Shown piece by piece: positions 34,879 through 44,186 of a stretch of 64,000 bases of DNA. This stretch comes from Nocardiopsis sp. JB363. GTDB lineage: Bacteria > Actinomycetota > Actinomycetes > Streptosporangiales > Streptosporangiaceae. The notes beneath the pieces were generated by a model. The model was not told where the DNA came from, made no database searches, and worked only from the letters and a program-made list of their open reading frames with translations. The stretch spans positions 1 to 64,000 of the forward strand of contig NZ_FRFF01000021.1 in assembly GCF_900143625.1 (NCBI RefSeq), given 5' to 3'. Numbering within the stretch: the stretch's first letter is position 1; every line of letters begins with the position of its first letter. Both the position numbers and the translations under genes were made by a program.

Positions 34879-34955
34879 GTACGGGTCACGGGCATCTAGA
34901 CGAGACAGAGTGATCGCGCTTTCAAAAGAGGTTACGGAGGCCGGGCACGAGCTCG

Positions 34956-34973
34956 CCGGCGCTTGCGCGCCGG
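34956..34973 (-). terminator. Hairpin downstream of coaD
   Basis: CCGGCGC (34956-34962) pairs with GCGCCGG (34967-34973), 4-nt loop. Lies between coaD and the DUF177 gene. Confidence 0.5.
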
Positions 34974-35088
34974 TCGTTCACGGTGGTGCTGACCGGCCTG
35001 AGCGCACGCCGAGAACCGGCGACGCCCATGGTCGAACCACGATTCTACCTACCATGTCCCCGAGCACCCAAATCAGGAGCCGGAGACC

Positions 35089-35577
35089 TTACTCCCCGTG
35101 CTTCTCCAGGTACTTCTCCTTGAGCCTGTCCTGGACGTAAGGAGTGACCAGACTGGAGACGTCACCGCGGTGCTGGGCGATCTCGCGGACCAGGCTGGAC
35201 GACAGGAAGGAGTACTGCGGGTTGGCCGTCATGAACACGGTCTCCACCCCGGAGAGCCGGTAGTTCATCTGGGCGATCTGCAACTCGTAGTCGAAGTCGC
35301 TGACCGAGCGCAGGCTTCGCACGATGGTCTCGATGCCGTTCTCACGACAGAAGTCGACGAGCAGCCCGTCGAACTCGCTGATCCGCACGTTGTCGAACTC
35401 GGACGTGCCCTCGCGGAGCATGTCGAGCTTCTCGGGGACGGTGAACAGGCCCCGCTTGTTGACGTTGTTGAGTACGGCGGCGATGACTTCGTCGTACTGC
35501 TTGGCGGCTCGACCGATGATGTCGATATGGCCGTAGGTCACCGGGTCGAAGGAACCCGGACAGACGACTCGGCGCAC
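35089..35577 (-). CDS. coaD: Phosphopantetheine adenylyltransferase
   Basis: Fourth step of coenzyme A biosynthesis: 4'-phosphopantetheine plus ATP gives dephospho-CoA. Nucleotidyltransferase motifs CPGSFDPVTYGHIDII and the C-terminal SFLSSSLVREIA are present. 162 residues. GTG start at 35577 agrees with family starts (VRRVVCPGSFDP); sequence upstream is not conserved. Follows rsmD, the usual order, but 313 bp away. Confidence 0.96.
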   Translation of the reverse strand: MRRVVCPGSFDPVTYGHIDIIGRAAKQYDEVIAAVLNNVNKRGLFTVPEKLDMLREGTSEFDNVRISEFDGLLVDFCRENGIETIVRSLRSVSDFDYELQIAQMNYRLSGVETVFMTANPQYSFLSSSLVREIAQHRGDVSSLVTPYVQDRLKEKYLEKHGE

Positions 35578-35890
35578 GGTGGATCGCCCCTCTCCTATGA
35601 CTACTCGCGGGTACCGCGATGGTAGGGGTTGGGTTCCACGCAGATTCGGGCAACTCCCCCTTAGTGTCCACATTCACACCCAGCGCGGACTCGGGGAACA
35701 CGTCCCCATGACCCTCCCCTGACCCGCCGACCGAGTTCTGCTCCTGGACCATGGGGGGTTCCGTTCGGGCGCCGTCAGGCCCTGTTCTCTGAAAAACCCG
35801 GGGAGGTGCCGGAGGTGGGATTGCGAGGAACGAGCCATCACACCGTAGGTGCCACAGCGTCTCCTTCAACCCATTCCCGACTCCCAGGCG
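35578..35890. other. Intergenic region between rsmD and coaD
   Basis: Non-coding as far as I can see; unusually long for this gene pair. Presumably holds a coaD promoter. No stable terminator or known motif was recognised. Confidence 0.4.
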
Positions 35891-36457
35891 CTAGACAGCG
35901 CTGCGGGCGTACCAGAGGATCGCCTCGCCGTACTTGCGGCTGCGGTCGAGTTCGAGCCCCTTCGGCCAGGTCGGTTCCGGGCCGCGCTTGGAGCGCTCCA
36001 GCACCACGATCGCGTCCTCGGCCAACCAACCGTGATCGACCAGGTCGGTGAGGACCGCGGTGACCTCCTCCTCGGTGACCGGGTAGGGCGGGTCGGCCAC
36101 CACCAGGTCATAGGCGCCACCGGTGTTGCCGCGCGCCAGCAGACGTTCCACCCGATCCGCGACCAGTTCGGCCCCGGGCAACCTCAGGGTCGCGATGTTG
36201 CCGCGCACCACCTGCCCCGCCTTGCGGTCGGCCTCCACCAACAGGGCGTGGGACGCGCCGCGCGAGAGGGCTTCCAGACCGATGGCGCCCGACCCGGCGT
36301 ACAGGTCCAGCACCCGGATCCCGTCGAGGGATCCCAGGTCGGACTGGACGGAGGCGAACAACGCCTCCCGGGTGCGGTCACTGGTGGGCCTGGTGGTGCG
36401 GCCGTCGGGGGCGTCGATGCGTCGACCGCCCGCCGCCCCGGCGATGATGCGGGTCAT
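35891..36457 (-). CDS. rsmD: 16S rRNA (guanine-N2)-methyltransferase RsmD
   Basis: Methylates G966 of 16S rRNA. SAM-binding motif LDLYAGSGAIGLEALSRG and catalytic DPPY (VVADPPYPV), with the N-terminal MTRIIAGAAGGRRI. 188 residues from ATG 36457. The frame upstream overlaps recG and its terminator and is not coding. Downstream of recG as in most actinobacteria. Confidence 0.95.
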   Translation of the reverse strand: MTRIIAGAAGGRRIDAPDGRTTRPTSDRTREALFASVQSDLGSLDGIRVLDLYAGSGAIGLEALSRGASHALLVEADRKAGQVVRGNIATLRLPGAELVADRVERLLARGNTGGAYDLVVADPPYPVTEEEVTAVLTDLVDHGWLAEDAIVVLERSKRGPEPTWPKGLELDRSRKYGEAILWYARSAV

Positions 36458-36535
36458 GGCCACCACGTTAGTGCGCTCACGGAGTCGGGTGAGGGGACCA
36501 GTCGTTCGGGCAGGCCGAAGTGGACGGGAACCGAA

Positions 36536-36567
36536 GGTCCCCGATATCGAGTCGACACCGGGGGACC
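36536..36567 (-). terminator. Possible recG terminator
   Basis: GGTCCCCG (36536-36543) can pair with CGGGG-ACC (about 36559-36567) with one extra G. Weak. Confidence 0.35.
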
Positions 36568-36623
36568 CTCCTCTCACCAGAGGAAACGTGTCGCCTGTGG
36601 ACAACCTCCGGCCGGACCGAAGG

Positions 36624-38843
36624 TCAGGTCTTCTCCAGGTACTCGGCGCGTTCCTCCGGGAGCAGGGCTGCCAGGGCCTCGGCCAGGGGCGGGTGGTCGG
36701 CCAGCGACGCGTCCCGCGCCACGTACCGGGTCGCCGCTTCCCGGGCCTGGCCGATGAGTTTCTCGTCGTAGACCAGGGTGAGCATGCGCAGGCTGGAACG
36801 GGCGCCCGACTGGGCGTCGCCCAGCACGTCGCCCTCGCGGCGCATCTCCAGGTCGGCGCGGGAGAGCTCGAAGCCGTCGGTGGTGGAGGCCACCGCGGCC
36901 AATCGTTCCCTGGCCGGGCTGCCCTCCTCCGATTCGGTGACCAGCAGGCACAGGCCCGGCAGCCGGCCACGTCCGACCCGACCGCGCAGCTGGTGCAGCT
37001 GGGAGACACCGAACCGGTCGGCGTCCATGATGGCCATGACGGTGGCGTTGGGCACGTCCACGCCCACCTCGATGACGGTGGTGGAGACCACCACGTCGGT
37101 CTCCCCCGCGTTCAGCCGGCGCATGACCGCGTCCTTGTCCTCGGGCACCATCCGGCCGTGCAGGGCCTCCACCCGCACGTCCGCCATCGGCCCCTCCTTC
37201 AGACGGGCCAGGACGTCCAGCACGGCCAGCGGTGGGCGGGCGCCCCGGGGTGATTCCTCCGGTGGCGCGTCCACCTCGTCTCCGGTCTCGCCACCACCGG
37301 AACCGTCGGTGCCGTCGCCGATCCGGGGGCACACCACGAACGCCTGCCGCCCCTGGCCGACCTCCTCGCGGATGCGTTCCCAGGCACGGGTCAGGAAGTG
37401 GGGTTTCTCCGCGGCCGGGACCACGTGCGTGGACACCGGGGCGCGCCCCTCGGGCAACTGGGTCAGCGCCACCACGTCCAGATCCCCGTACACGGTCATC
37501 GCGACGGTGCGCGGAATGGGTGTGGCGGTCATCACCAACACGTGCGGGCGACCATCGACGGCCTTCTCCCGCAGGGCGTCACGCTGCTCCACGCCGAAAC
37601 GGTGCTGTTCGTCCACCACCACCAGCCCGAGGTCGGCGAAGGACACGTGCTCCTGGAGCAGGGCATGCGTTCCCACGACGATCCCGGCGGCGCCCGACGC
37701 GGCGTCCAACAACGCCTCCCGGCGGGCGGCGGCACCCATGGAACCGGTGAGCAGCGCCATCCTCGTGGCGTGTTCGGCCCCGTCGATCTGCCCCGCCCGC
37801 CCCAGGGCGCCGAGCATGGCGCCGATGGAACGGTGGTGCTGCTGGGCGAGGACCTCGGTGGGGGCGAGCAGGACGGCCTGCCCTCCCGAGTCCACGACCC
37901 GCAGCATCGCGCGCAGGGCCACCAGGGTCTTGCCCGAGCCCACGTCGCCTTGGAGGAGGCAGTGCATGGGGTTGGTGGCCGCCAGACGCTCGGACAGGGC
38001 GTCGCCGACCTCGCGTTGCCCGTCGGTGAGGGTGAACGGCAACCGGGCGTCGAACGCGTCGAGGATGCCCTCGCTCGTGCCGGTGCGGGGCTTGGCGGGC
38101 AGCTCCCCGGCCTTGTGTCGACGCTGGGCCAGGGCGATCTGCACGACGAACGCCTCGTCCCACTTCAGCCTGCGCCTGGCGGGTTTGAGCTCGTCCATGT
38201 CCTTGGGCCGGTGGATGCGGGTCAGGGCCTCGTACACCCCGAGCAGCCGTTGTTCGGAGCGCAGCTCCGGCGGGAGCGGGTCGGGGATGTCCACGGCGTA
38301 GTCCAGGGCCACGCCCACCGACCGGGCGATGGTGGCCGAGTCCAGCCCCTTGACCGCGGGGTAGATCGGGATGACCTCGTCGGCGTAGGCTCGGGCGGCC
38401 TCCCCGTCCAAGCCGTCCTCTTCGAGCAGCACGTACTCGGGGTGGTCGAGCTGACGGCGCCCCTTGAAGGTGGAGACCCGGCCGGAGAACATGGCCAGCC
38501 GTCCAGGGATCAGGGCGCCCTGGTGGTAGGAGCCGCGGTTGAAGAAGGTCAGGTGCAGGCGGCCGGTCCCGTCGGTGACGGTGGCCTCCATCATGTCCAT
38601 GCGGCGGCGCCCCTGGCGGGCCGGGATGGTCTTGCGCCGGGCGTCGAGGACCTTGGCCTGCACGGTCACGTCCTCGCCCTCACGCAAGAGCGCCAGGTCG
38701 GTCAGGTCACCGCGGCGGTCGTAGCGGCGCGGGTAATAGCGCAGCAGGTCGCCGAGGGTGTGCAGGTCGAGTTTGTCGGCCAAGGCCTTGGCCGTCCTGC
38801 CACCGAGCGGTCCCTTGCGCAGCGGCTCGTCCCAGGTGCTCAC
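36624..38843 (-). CDS. recG: ATP-dependent DNA helicase RecG
   Basis: Branched-DNA helicase that rescues stalled forks. N-terminal wedge/OB domain, then helicase motifs GDVGSGKT, VGTHALLQEHVSF, DEQHRFG and TATPIPRT, and C-terminal motifs including VEVGVDVPNATVM and QLHQLRGRVGR. 739 residues from GTG 38843 (STWDEPL), normal length. A further 100 in-frame codons upstream look non-coding. A Gly/Asp/Glu-rich insert sits before motif IV. Confidence 0.96.
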   Translation of the reverse strand: MSTWDEPLRKGPLGGRTAKALADKLDLHTLGDLLRYYPRRYDRRGDLTDLALLREGEDVTVQAKVLDARRKTIPARQGRRRMDMMEATVTDGTGRLHLTFFNRGSYHQGALIPGRLAMFSGRVSTFKGRRQLDHPEYVLLEEDGLDGEAARAYADEVIPIYPAVKGLDSATIARSVGVALDYAVDIPDPLPPELRSEQRLLGVYEALTRIHRPKDMDELKPARRRLKWDEAFVVQIALAQRRHKAGELPAKPRTGTSEGILDAFDARLPFTLTDGQREVGDALSERLAATNPMHCLLQGDVGSGKTLVALRAMLRVVDSGGQAVLLAPTEVLAQQHHRSIGAMLGALGRAGQIDGAEHATRMALLTGSMGAAARREALLDAASGAAGIVVGTHALLQEHVSFADLGLVVVDEQHRFGVEQRDALREKAVDGRPHVLVMTATPIPRTVAMTVYGDLDVVALTQLPEGRAPVSTHVVPAAEKPHFLTRAWERIREEVGQGRQAFVVCPRIGDGTDGSGGGETGDEVDAPPEESPRGARPPLAVLDVLARLKEGPMADVRVEALHGRMVPEDKDAVMRRLNAGETDVVVSTTVIEVGVDVPNATVMAIMDADRFGVSQLHQLRGRVGRGRLPGLCLLVTESEEGSPARERLAAVASTTDGFELSRADLEMRREGDVLGDAQSGARSSLRMLTLVYDEKLIGQAREAATRYVARDASLADHPPLAEALAALLPEERAEYLEKT

Positions 38844-39274
38844 TGTCGTCCCCGTCCTGGACTCGTGCGTCGATCCTCCCGCCACGTTAGACCTCGGGTG
38901 TGACGGGTGGGGCCCGATGAGGTCGGTCGCCGGCCGCGGAAGGTGCCGACCCCAGGAGATGCCGCCCGGGAGCGACGCGAGTGGCCGAGCGGCACTCCCA
39001 ACCGGGGTATACTCGTCAGAGTTCATCGCGTTTTCGCCATGCCCGCGTGGCTGATCTCGATGCTCCGGTGGTGGTGCTCCCGTTTCGGCCGCATCATGTT
39101 CCACCGTTGCGCGAACGGGTGCCGTCCAGTGGTCTTGTTCCACTTTCGGTCAGTTCCTTCGTGTACTCTTCCAAGGTTGGCGTCCGCGTCAGCCTGTCCG
39201 CCCGACCTCTCCCGGTCGGATGAACCTTCGCGTGCGGCGACGTGCGCGATCCCGAGCGCTTGAATGGAGTTACC
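38844..39274. other. Divergent promoter region recG / rpmB
   Basis: 431 bp without a supported gene. A plus-strand TATACT at 39008-39013 is a good -10, though I see no clear -35; an alternative promoter lies nearer rpmB (around 39145-39175). rpmB may therefore have a long leader. Confidence 0.45.
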
Positions 39275-39460
39275 GTGGCTTCCGTCTGCGACGTCTGCGG
39301 CAAGGGACCAGGGTTCGGTAACAGTGTTTCCCACTCGCACCGTCGCACCCGCCGCCGCTGGAACCCCAACATCCAGACCGTTCGCACCCGCCTGGGCGGT
39401 ACGCCCAAGCGTGTGAACGCATGCACCTCGTGCATCAAGGCCGGCAAGGTGACCCGCTAG
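39275..39460 (+). CDS. rpmB: 50S ribosomal protein L28 (zinc-binding form)
   Basis: 61 residues, [33 protein letters not shown] and [10 protein letters not shown]. Both CxxC pairs are present, so this is the zinc-containing (C+) type rather than a Zur-regulated cysteine-free paralogue. GTG at 39275 with GGAG 6 nt upstream. Confidence 0.96.
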   Translation: MASVCDVCGKGPGFGNSVSHSHRRTRRRWNPNIQTVRTRLGGTPKRVNACTSCIKAGKVTR

Positions 39461-39487
39461 GGAACCCGCCCCTGTGTCTGTTTCATC

Positions 39488-39519
39488 GAAGGCCCTCCGG
39501 CTCCGGTCGGGGGGCCTTC
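39488..39519. terminator. Terminator of rpmB
   Basis: GAAGGCCCTCCG (39488-39499) pairs with CGGGGGGCCTTC (39508-39519) with one G-U pair, 27 bp past the stop. Could also serve the converging gene. Confidence 0.7.
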
Positions 39520-39624
39520 GTCATGCGCCGGCCGCCTCGGGCACGGTGACCAGGGTCGCTCATGGGGGCTGTGGGAGCGGTGAGGACCGAGTGGGTCCCG
39601 GGGTCCGCGGTGCGTCAGGACCGC

Positions 39625-40272
39625 TCAGAGTTGGCAGACGTGCCCGTTGAGCGAGCAGCGGATCGGGCTCTGGGAGACACCGACCGCGTCGAAGGTGAGC
39701 GCGACCGACTCCCCCGGCTCCAGCGCCGCCTCGGCACCGGACCTTCCGGCCAGGATGCCGTCGTCCATGGGTTCCCAGTCGGCGTCGCGGACCTCGGTGA
39801 TCTCGGCGCTCTCGAACGCCAACGCCAGTTCCCAGGCCTCCAGCGTGCTGGTGGAGGTGTTGGTGACGGTGATCTGTCCGGTGAACCTCAGGGATGAGGA
39901 CTCCAGGATCCGGTAGACGACCGTGGTGGGTTCGCTCCCGGCCTGGGTCTGCGGCCCCGACCCGCCCTCCTCTGGGGTGGCCCCCTCCGGTTCGGCGGAG
40001 GCCTCTTGGCTGGGTTCGCTCCCGTCCTGGGGTCCGGGCGCATCGGTCGCGCCGGGCGCGCCGCCGAACTGCAGGTAGATCTGGGTGGTGCTGTACCCGA
40101 ACAGGAGCAGCCCGAGGATGACTCCGGAGACGACGAGAACGTTCAGCAACCTCGGGGGTTCGACACGTTTGGGAACCGTGCTTTCGAGAAGGCCGCCGAA
40201 CCTCCGCAGGGGACCGGCGTTCTCCGGTTCGCTGCGGTGGGCTCCACGGCGGACACCATGCCGCCTAGCCAT
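39625..40272 (-). CDS. Membrane-anchored protein with CBM2-like domain
   Basis: 215 residues: basic cytoplasmic N-terminus, one membrane helix (about 43-62: LNVLVVSGVILGLLLFGYS), a Pro/Glu/Gly/Ser-rich linker (about 70-115), then an extracellular beta domain resembling family-2 carbohydrate-binding modules. The CBM2 hallmarks are RFTGQITVTNTSTSTLEAWE, a central DWE tryptophan and a closing RCSLNGHVC. Ligand and role unknown. Begins ATG at 40272 with GAGG upstream. Confidence 0.8.
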   Translation of the reverse strand: MARRHGVRRGAHRSEPENAGPLRRFGGLLESTVPKRVEPPRLLNVLVVSGVILGLLLFGYSTTQIYLQFGGAPGATDAPGPQDGSEPSQEASAEPEGATPEEGGSGPQTQAGSEPTTVVYRILESSSLRFTGQITVTNTSTSTLEAWELALAFESAEITEVRDADWEPMDDGILAGRSGAEAALEPGESVALTFDAVGVSQSPIRCSLNGHVCQL

Positions 40273-40412
40273 ACCGCCTCATCAACCGCCTCTCGACACT
40301 GCTCCGCTTCCCTGCCGTGACCCCCGGTCCGCTTCCCGACCGGCCGCTGGGACGATGCCGGCCGCGATGGCAAAGCCTAGCGTGATCACCAAACAGGACA
40401 AATTCTTCGGGC

Positions 40413-41432
40413 TCACTCCCGACGGAAATGATCCCATCCGCCGCCCTCCACCATGTCTCCGTCCACGGTGACGGAGGGACCGTTTTCCTCCCCCGCCGGG
40501 TTCGAGGACGAGATGACGGACCCCACCATGTGCCAGTGTTCCGGGAGGTCCACTTCCGGGGGGAAGACCGCGGCCAACGCGTGGTCCTCCCCTCCCACGA
40601 GCATCAGCCGACGGGCGGCCTCTTCGATCTTCCCCGTCGCGACGCCGAGTACTCCCATGGCTTCGAGGAGTGCGGGATCGGGGCTCAGCGCGTTCGAGTC
40701 CAGATCGATACCCACCCCGCTTCGCACGGCGATGTGTCCCAGGTCCTGCACGAGGCCGTCGCTGACGTCGAGCATGGCGGTGGCACCCAGCCTGGCCGCC
40801 TCCGGGCCCGCGGCGTAGGGAGGACTCGGCCTGCGGTGTTCGTCCAGGCAGGCGGCGGGACCGTCGATCCCCCGCTCCAGCAGGGCCAGGCCGGCGGCGG
40901 ACAGTCCCAGGTTCCCCGAGTAGGCGACCACGTCACCGGGCCGGGCCCCGTCGCGCCGCACGGGCGCCCTCCCCTCCAGGTCGCCCAGGGCCGTGACGGC
41001 GATGGTCAGCACGTCCGAACCCACCATGTCGCCGCCGACGACGGCTCCCCCGGCGAGCGCGCACTCGTCGCGCACCCCCGCGGTGAACTCCTCCGCCCAC
41101 GCGACCGGCAGGTCGGGCGGGGCGGCGAACCCGATGAGCATGCCGGTGGGACGCGCGCCCATGGCCACCACGTCCGCGTAGTTCTGCGCGACGGCGCGGT
41201 GCCCGACATCACGAGCACTGGACCATTCCCGTTTGAAGTGGCGCCCCTCGACCAGCAGGTCCGTGGTCGCGACCGTACGCCCGTCGGGCGCGGCAACGAT
41301 CGCGGCGTCATCGCCGGGTCCGAGGATTACATCGTCCGTCCTGGGGAATTGGCTCGTCACGCGTGTGATCAGAGCGAACTCACCCAGGCCCCCAATGGTG
41401 TTCAACACGAAGATCAGGGTACGGTGACGCAC
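40413..41432 (-). CDS. thiL: Thiamine-monophosphate kinase
   Basis: Makes thiamine diphosphate from thiamine monophosphate and ATP. PurM-like fold with GGLGEFALITRVTSQFP, GPGDDAAIV, DLLVEGRHF and LDVSDGLVQDLGH. 339 residues from the GTG at 41432; no clear ribosome-binding site is seen there, and GTG at 41408 is an alternative, so the mRNA may be leaderless. Divergent from the Lrp/AsnC-domain gene. Confidence 0.94.
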   Translation of the reverse strand: MRHRTLIFVLNTIGGLGEFALITRVTSQFPRTDDVILGPGDDAAIVAAPDGRTVATTDLLVEGRHFKREWSSARDVGHRAVAQNYADVVAMGARPTGMLIGFAAPPDLPVAWAEEFTAGVRDECALAGGAVVGGDMVGSDVLTIAVTALGDLEGRAPVRRDGARPGDVVAYSGNLGLSAAGLALLERGIDGPAACLDEHRRPSPPYAAGPEAARLGATAMLDVSDGLVQDLGHIAVRSGVGIDLDSNALSPDPALLEAMGVLGVATGKIEEAARRLMLVGGEDHALAAVFPPEVDLPEHWHMVGSVISSSNPAGEENGPSVTVDGDMVEGGGWDHFRRE

Positions 41433-41556
41433 CGACTCAGTGGTCTAGACCCGGTGGTCGAGCCTCACGTTCGTCATCCGTTCGTCATCAGCTGTGCCCC
41501 GGCTCGGGCGACGTCCACTCTTGGTACACACCAGCACGGCACGAAGGAGTAGACAC

Positions 41557-41790
41557 ATGGTGCAGGCGTACATCCTGGTGCAGACGGAGGTCGGCCAGGC
41601 CGCCAAGGTCGCGGAGCGCATCCGAGGGATCGACGGGGTGGAGAAGGCGAACGACGTCACGGGTCCCTACGATGTGATCGTTCAGGCCGAGGCCGACGAC
41701 ATCGACGCGCTGGGCACCCTCGTGGTCGCCCGGATTCAGCGGCTCGACGGTATCGCTCGTACCCTGACGTGCCCCATCGTCAATATCTGA
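41557..41790 (+). CDS. Stand-alone Lrp/AsnC ligand-binding domain protein
   Basis: 77 residues forming only the RAM/AsnC effector domain (QAYILVQTEVGQAAKVAERI, DGVEKANDVTGPYDVIVQ) without the helix-turn-helix. Such proteins may oligomerise with full Lrp regulators or sense amino acids on their own. ATG at 41557 with GAAGGAG upstream. 32 bp before the DUF3515 gene, likely one operon. Confidence 0.93.
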   Translation: MVQAYILVQTEVGQAAKVAERIRGIDGVEKANDVTGPYDVIVQAEADDIDALGTLVVARIQRLDGIARTLTCPIVNI

Positions 41791-41822
41791 GTGTCGACCG
41801 CGTCGACGGAGCGAGGAATCTT

Positions 41823-42290
41823 GTGCTGAAACGGTACCTGGGGGCGGCCGGTGCCGTCGTCCTCCTGACTGCCGGCTGTGGACAGTCCGTCCAGATGCAG
41901 GCCTTCGAAGCACAAGAGAACACCGCCGAGCCCTGCGCCGCCCTCGTCGCGGACCTTCCGGACACCCTCCTCGACGCCGACCGCGCCACGATCAGCCCCG
42001 AATCGGACGTGATGGCCGCCTGGGGTGATCCGCCCATCGGTCTGCGCTGCGGTATCCCCCGTCCCTCCGGTCTGGAGATGGACTCGCCGCTGACCGATAT
42101 CGGTGAGGGCGAGGACACCGTGTCCTGGGCGCAGCCGGAGGGCGTTCCGACCGTGTTCGTCGCGCTCTACCGTGAGGCCTACGTGGAGCTGAGCGTCCCG
42201 AGCTCCTACGGCAACCCCGCCGCCGCGCTGTCCCAGGTGAGCGAACTGATCTCCCAGCATCTGGAAGAGCACGCCGAGAACGGCGTCTGA
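41823..42290 (+). CDS. DUF3515 family lipoprotein
   Basis: 155 residues: signal peptide with lipobox LTAGC, then the DUF3515 domain (PAEPC-like CAALVADLPDTLLDADRATI, GDPPIGLRCG and VPTVFVALYREAYVELSVPSSYG). Actinobacterial family usually next to thiL/Lrp-type genes; function unknown. GTG at 41823 with GAGGAA upstream. Confidence 0.9.
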   Translation: MLKRYLGAAGAVVLLTAGCGQSVQMQAFEAQENTAEPCAALVADLPDTLLDADRATISPESDVMAAWGDPPIGLRCGIPRPSGLEMDSPLTDIGEGEDTVSWAQPEGVPTVFVALYREAYVELSVPSSYGNPAAALSQVSELISQHLEEHAENGV

Positions 42291-42373
42291 GACCGAAGCC
42301 CTCGGGGGCGCGGACGACGGTGAAACCGCCCTCCGCGCCCCCGTTCGCGTGCTGCCTCAAGCGAGGTTCGGCG

Positions 42374-43147
42374 CTACTCGGACTCCTCTTCGGAGCCCTC
42401 GGCGCCTTCTTCGCCACCGCCCTCGGTGGTGTCCTCGTTCTCGGGGTCCGCACCCTCCTCGTCGCTCTCCGCGCCTTGGACGGCCTCGGCCTGCTCACCC
42501 TGCGCGTCGATCTGCGCCTCGACCTCGGCGGCGCTCTCGGCGATGCCGCCCGAGCAGGCGGCGCCCGGCTCGGGGACGTCGGTGCCGCGCTCGTACGTCT
42601 GCACGTAACGGCTCAGGTTCTCGTCGTCGGAGGACTCGACGTTGATCTGACGCTCCCAGCTGGAGGCGACGATCGGTGCGTCCATCTCACCCTCGTAGGG
42701 GGTGACCAGGACGTAGTCGCCCGGGTTGTAGAAGCTCTCCAGGGCGTCCACCTCCTCCTGGGGCAGCTCCGGGTCGTAGGTGATCCACACGGCGCCGTGC
42801 TCCAGGGCGTGGACACCGAACTCCGGGGTGATGGGTTCGGGGTAGACCCCACAGTTCTGCCACTGCGGCCAGTGCTGACCGCCGACCGGCGGGGACTGCT
42901 CGTAGTCCACCCGCTCGCCGACCGTGACGTGGCTGTACTCGTCGATCGTGTACTCGTCGACGCCCTCGATGTTGTGGCTTCGCAGTTCCATGAAGATGGC
43001 CGTGCCCAGCAGTCCCAGGACCGCGGCTCCGGCCACGGAGACACCCGTGACCTTGAGGGCTTTGCTGCGTCGTTCCTTCTTACGCTGCTCCTCACGCAAC
43101 GCGGCCGCTCTGGCGCGGCGCTCCTCCGCCTTCGACTTCTTGGCCAC
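42374..43147 (-). CDS. DUF3105 family membrane protein
   Basis: 257 residues: very basic N-terminus, one membrane helix (about 33-52), then an extracellular DUF3105 domain (GVDEYTIDEYSHV, PPVGGQHWPQWQNCGVY, ALEHGAVWITYDP). Histidines and aromatic residues suggest metal or ligand binding. The last 50 residues are a low-complexity acidic tail. GTG at 43147. Divergent from the DUF305 gene; the two families are often adjacent. Confidence 0.9.
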   Translation of the reverse strand: MAKKSKAEERRARAAALREEQRKKERRSKALKVTGVSVAGAAVLGLLGTAIFMELRSHNIEGVDEYTIDEYSHVTVGERVDYEQSPPVGGQHWPQWQNCGVYPEPITPEFGVHALEHGAVWITYDPELPQEEVDALESFYNPGDYVLVTPYEGEMDAPIVASSWERQINVESSDDENLSRYVQTYERGTDVPEPGAACSGGIAESAAEVEAQIDAQGEQAEAVQGAESDEEGADPENEDTTEGGGEEGAEGSEEESE

Positions 43148-43236
43148 TGGGACTCCTGGAATGCGAGTGGTCGAACAGGACTTTCCTATCCTCTACTTTG
43201 TCAGCAGAGTTGGGCGATTTGACCAAGGTGGTTCAA

Positions 43237-43959
43237 ATGGGGCGAGTGACCGGGGCTGCCTCCGGCGACGGCGGCGACACCGAGGCGGACGAGTACGAGG
43301 ACGAGGGGGCGTTGCCCGAGGGGTTCTCGCGCGCCTCCGAGCGCACCGGATCCACACCCTTGGCACGACGGTCCGTGCCACTGTGGACTTCGGTGATCTT
43401 GGTCGCGTTGGCGCTGGTCGCGGGCTTCCTGTTGGGGCGTCCCTCCTACCCGTTGGACACCGGGGCCGACGCCGGATTCCTGCGCGACATGAGCGCCCAC
43501 CACGCCCAGGCCGTGGACATGTCGATGGTCGTCCTCGACAAGACCGAGGACGTGGAGCTGCACACCGTGGCCATGGACATGGCCCGTACCCAGCAGGCGC
43601 AGATCGGCATGATGCAGGGCTGGTTGGCGGCGTGGGGGTTGACCGCGCGCGCCTCCGAGCCGCCGATGAGCTGGATGGAGGGCCACGACCACGGCGGTGG
43701 CGAGGGCGAGGTTCCCGAGGCGATGCCGGGACTGGCCACCGACGAGCAGATGGTGGAGCTGGACGACGCCGAGGGCGAGGAGGCCGAGGTCATGTTCCTG
43801 GAGCTGATGATCGCCCACCACCTGGGCGGCATCGAGATGGCCGAGGCCGAGGTGGAGTTGGGTCGGGAGGACCTCGTGGTCCAGTTCGCCCAGGGCATGG
43901 TCGACGCCCAGACGACAGAGGTGGAGAACATGGAGCGGATGTTGGAGCGGTACGGCTGA
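43237..43959 (+). CDS. DUF305 family protein
   Basis: 240 residues. One membrane helix (about 50-68), then the DUF305 four-helix domain with paired HxxxM-type motifs: DMSAHHAQAVDMSMVV, IGMMQGW, EGHDHGG and LMIAHHLGGIEMAEA. His/Met richness suggests copper or other metal binding. ATG at 43237 with AAGGTGG 5 nt upstream; a TTG at 43198 is a less likely start. Confidence 0.9.
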   Translation: MGRVTGAASGDGGDTEADEYEDEGALPEGFSRASERTGSTPLARRSVPLWTSVILVALALVAGFLLGRPSYPLDTGADAGFLRDMSAHHAQAVDMSMVVLDKTEDVELHTVAMDMARTQQAQIGMMQGWLAAWGLTARASEPPMSWMEGHDHGGGEGEVPEAMPGLATDEQMVELDDAEGEEAEVMFLELMIAHHLGGIEMAEAEVELGREDLVVQFAQGMVDAQTTEVENMERMLERYG

Positions 43960-44076
43960 CGCGCCCCCGGTGAATGTGGTGGAGGACACCGGAGGTCGAG
44001 GAGACCGACCTCACCCCTCCCCCGCACGCCATCTGTGAACTGCGAGAACGCCCTCCTCACCGAAGGAACCACAGCA

Positions 44077-44109
44077 CGGCGGCGCGCCCCGACCCGGGGC
44101 GCGCCGCCG
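44077..44109 (+). terminator. Strong terminator upstream of cydA
   Basis: Perfect 14-bp stem (44077-44090 with 44096-44109), 5-nt loop, followed by TTT. Ends the DUF305 transcript and insulates cydA. Confidence 0.85.
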
Positions 44110-44186
44110 TTTCGCGTGTGTTCCGCGCGAGGCGCCGACCGTCGTGAGCGCCGTTTCACAGGGGGCCTCCCGCATGACGACGACAA

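Noticed and set aside
38980-39020. tRNA-like stretch GAGTGGCCGAGCGGC upstream of rpmB
   Set aside because: It resembles a D-arm of a Ser/Leu tRNA, but no anticodon or T arm follows; chance similarity.
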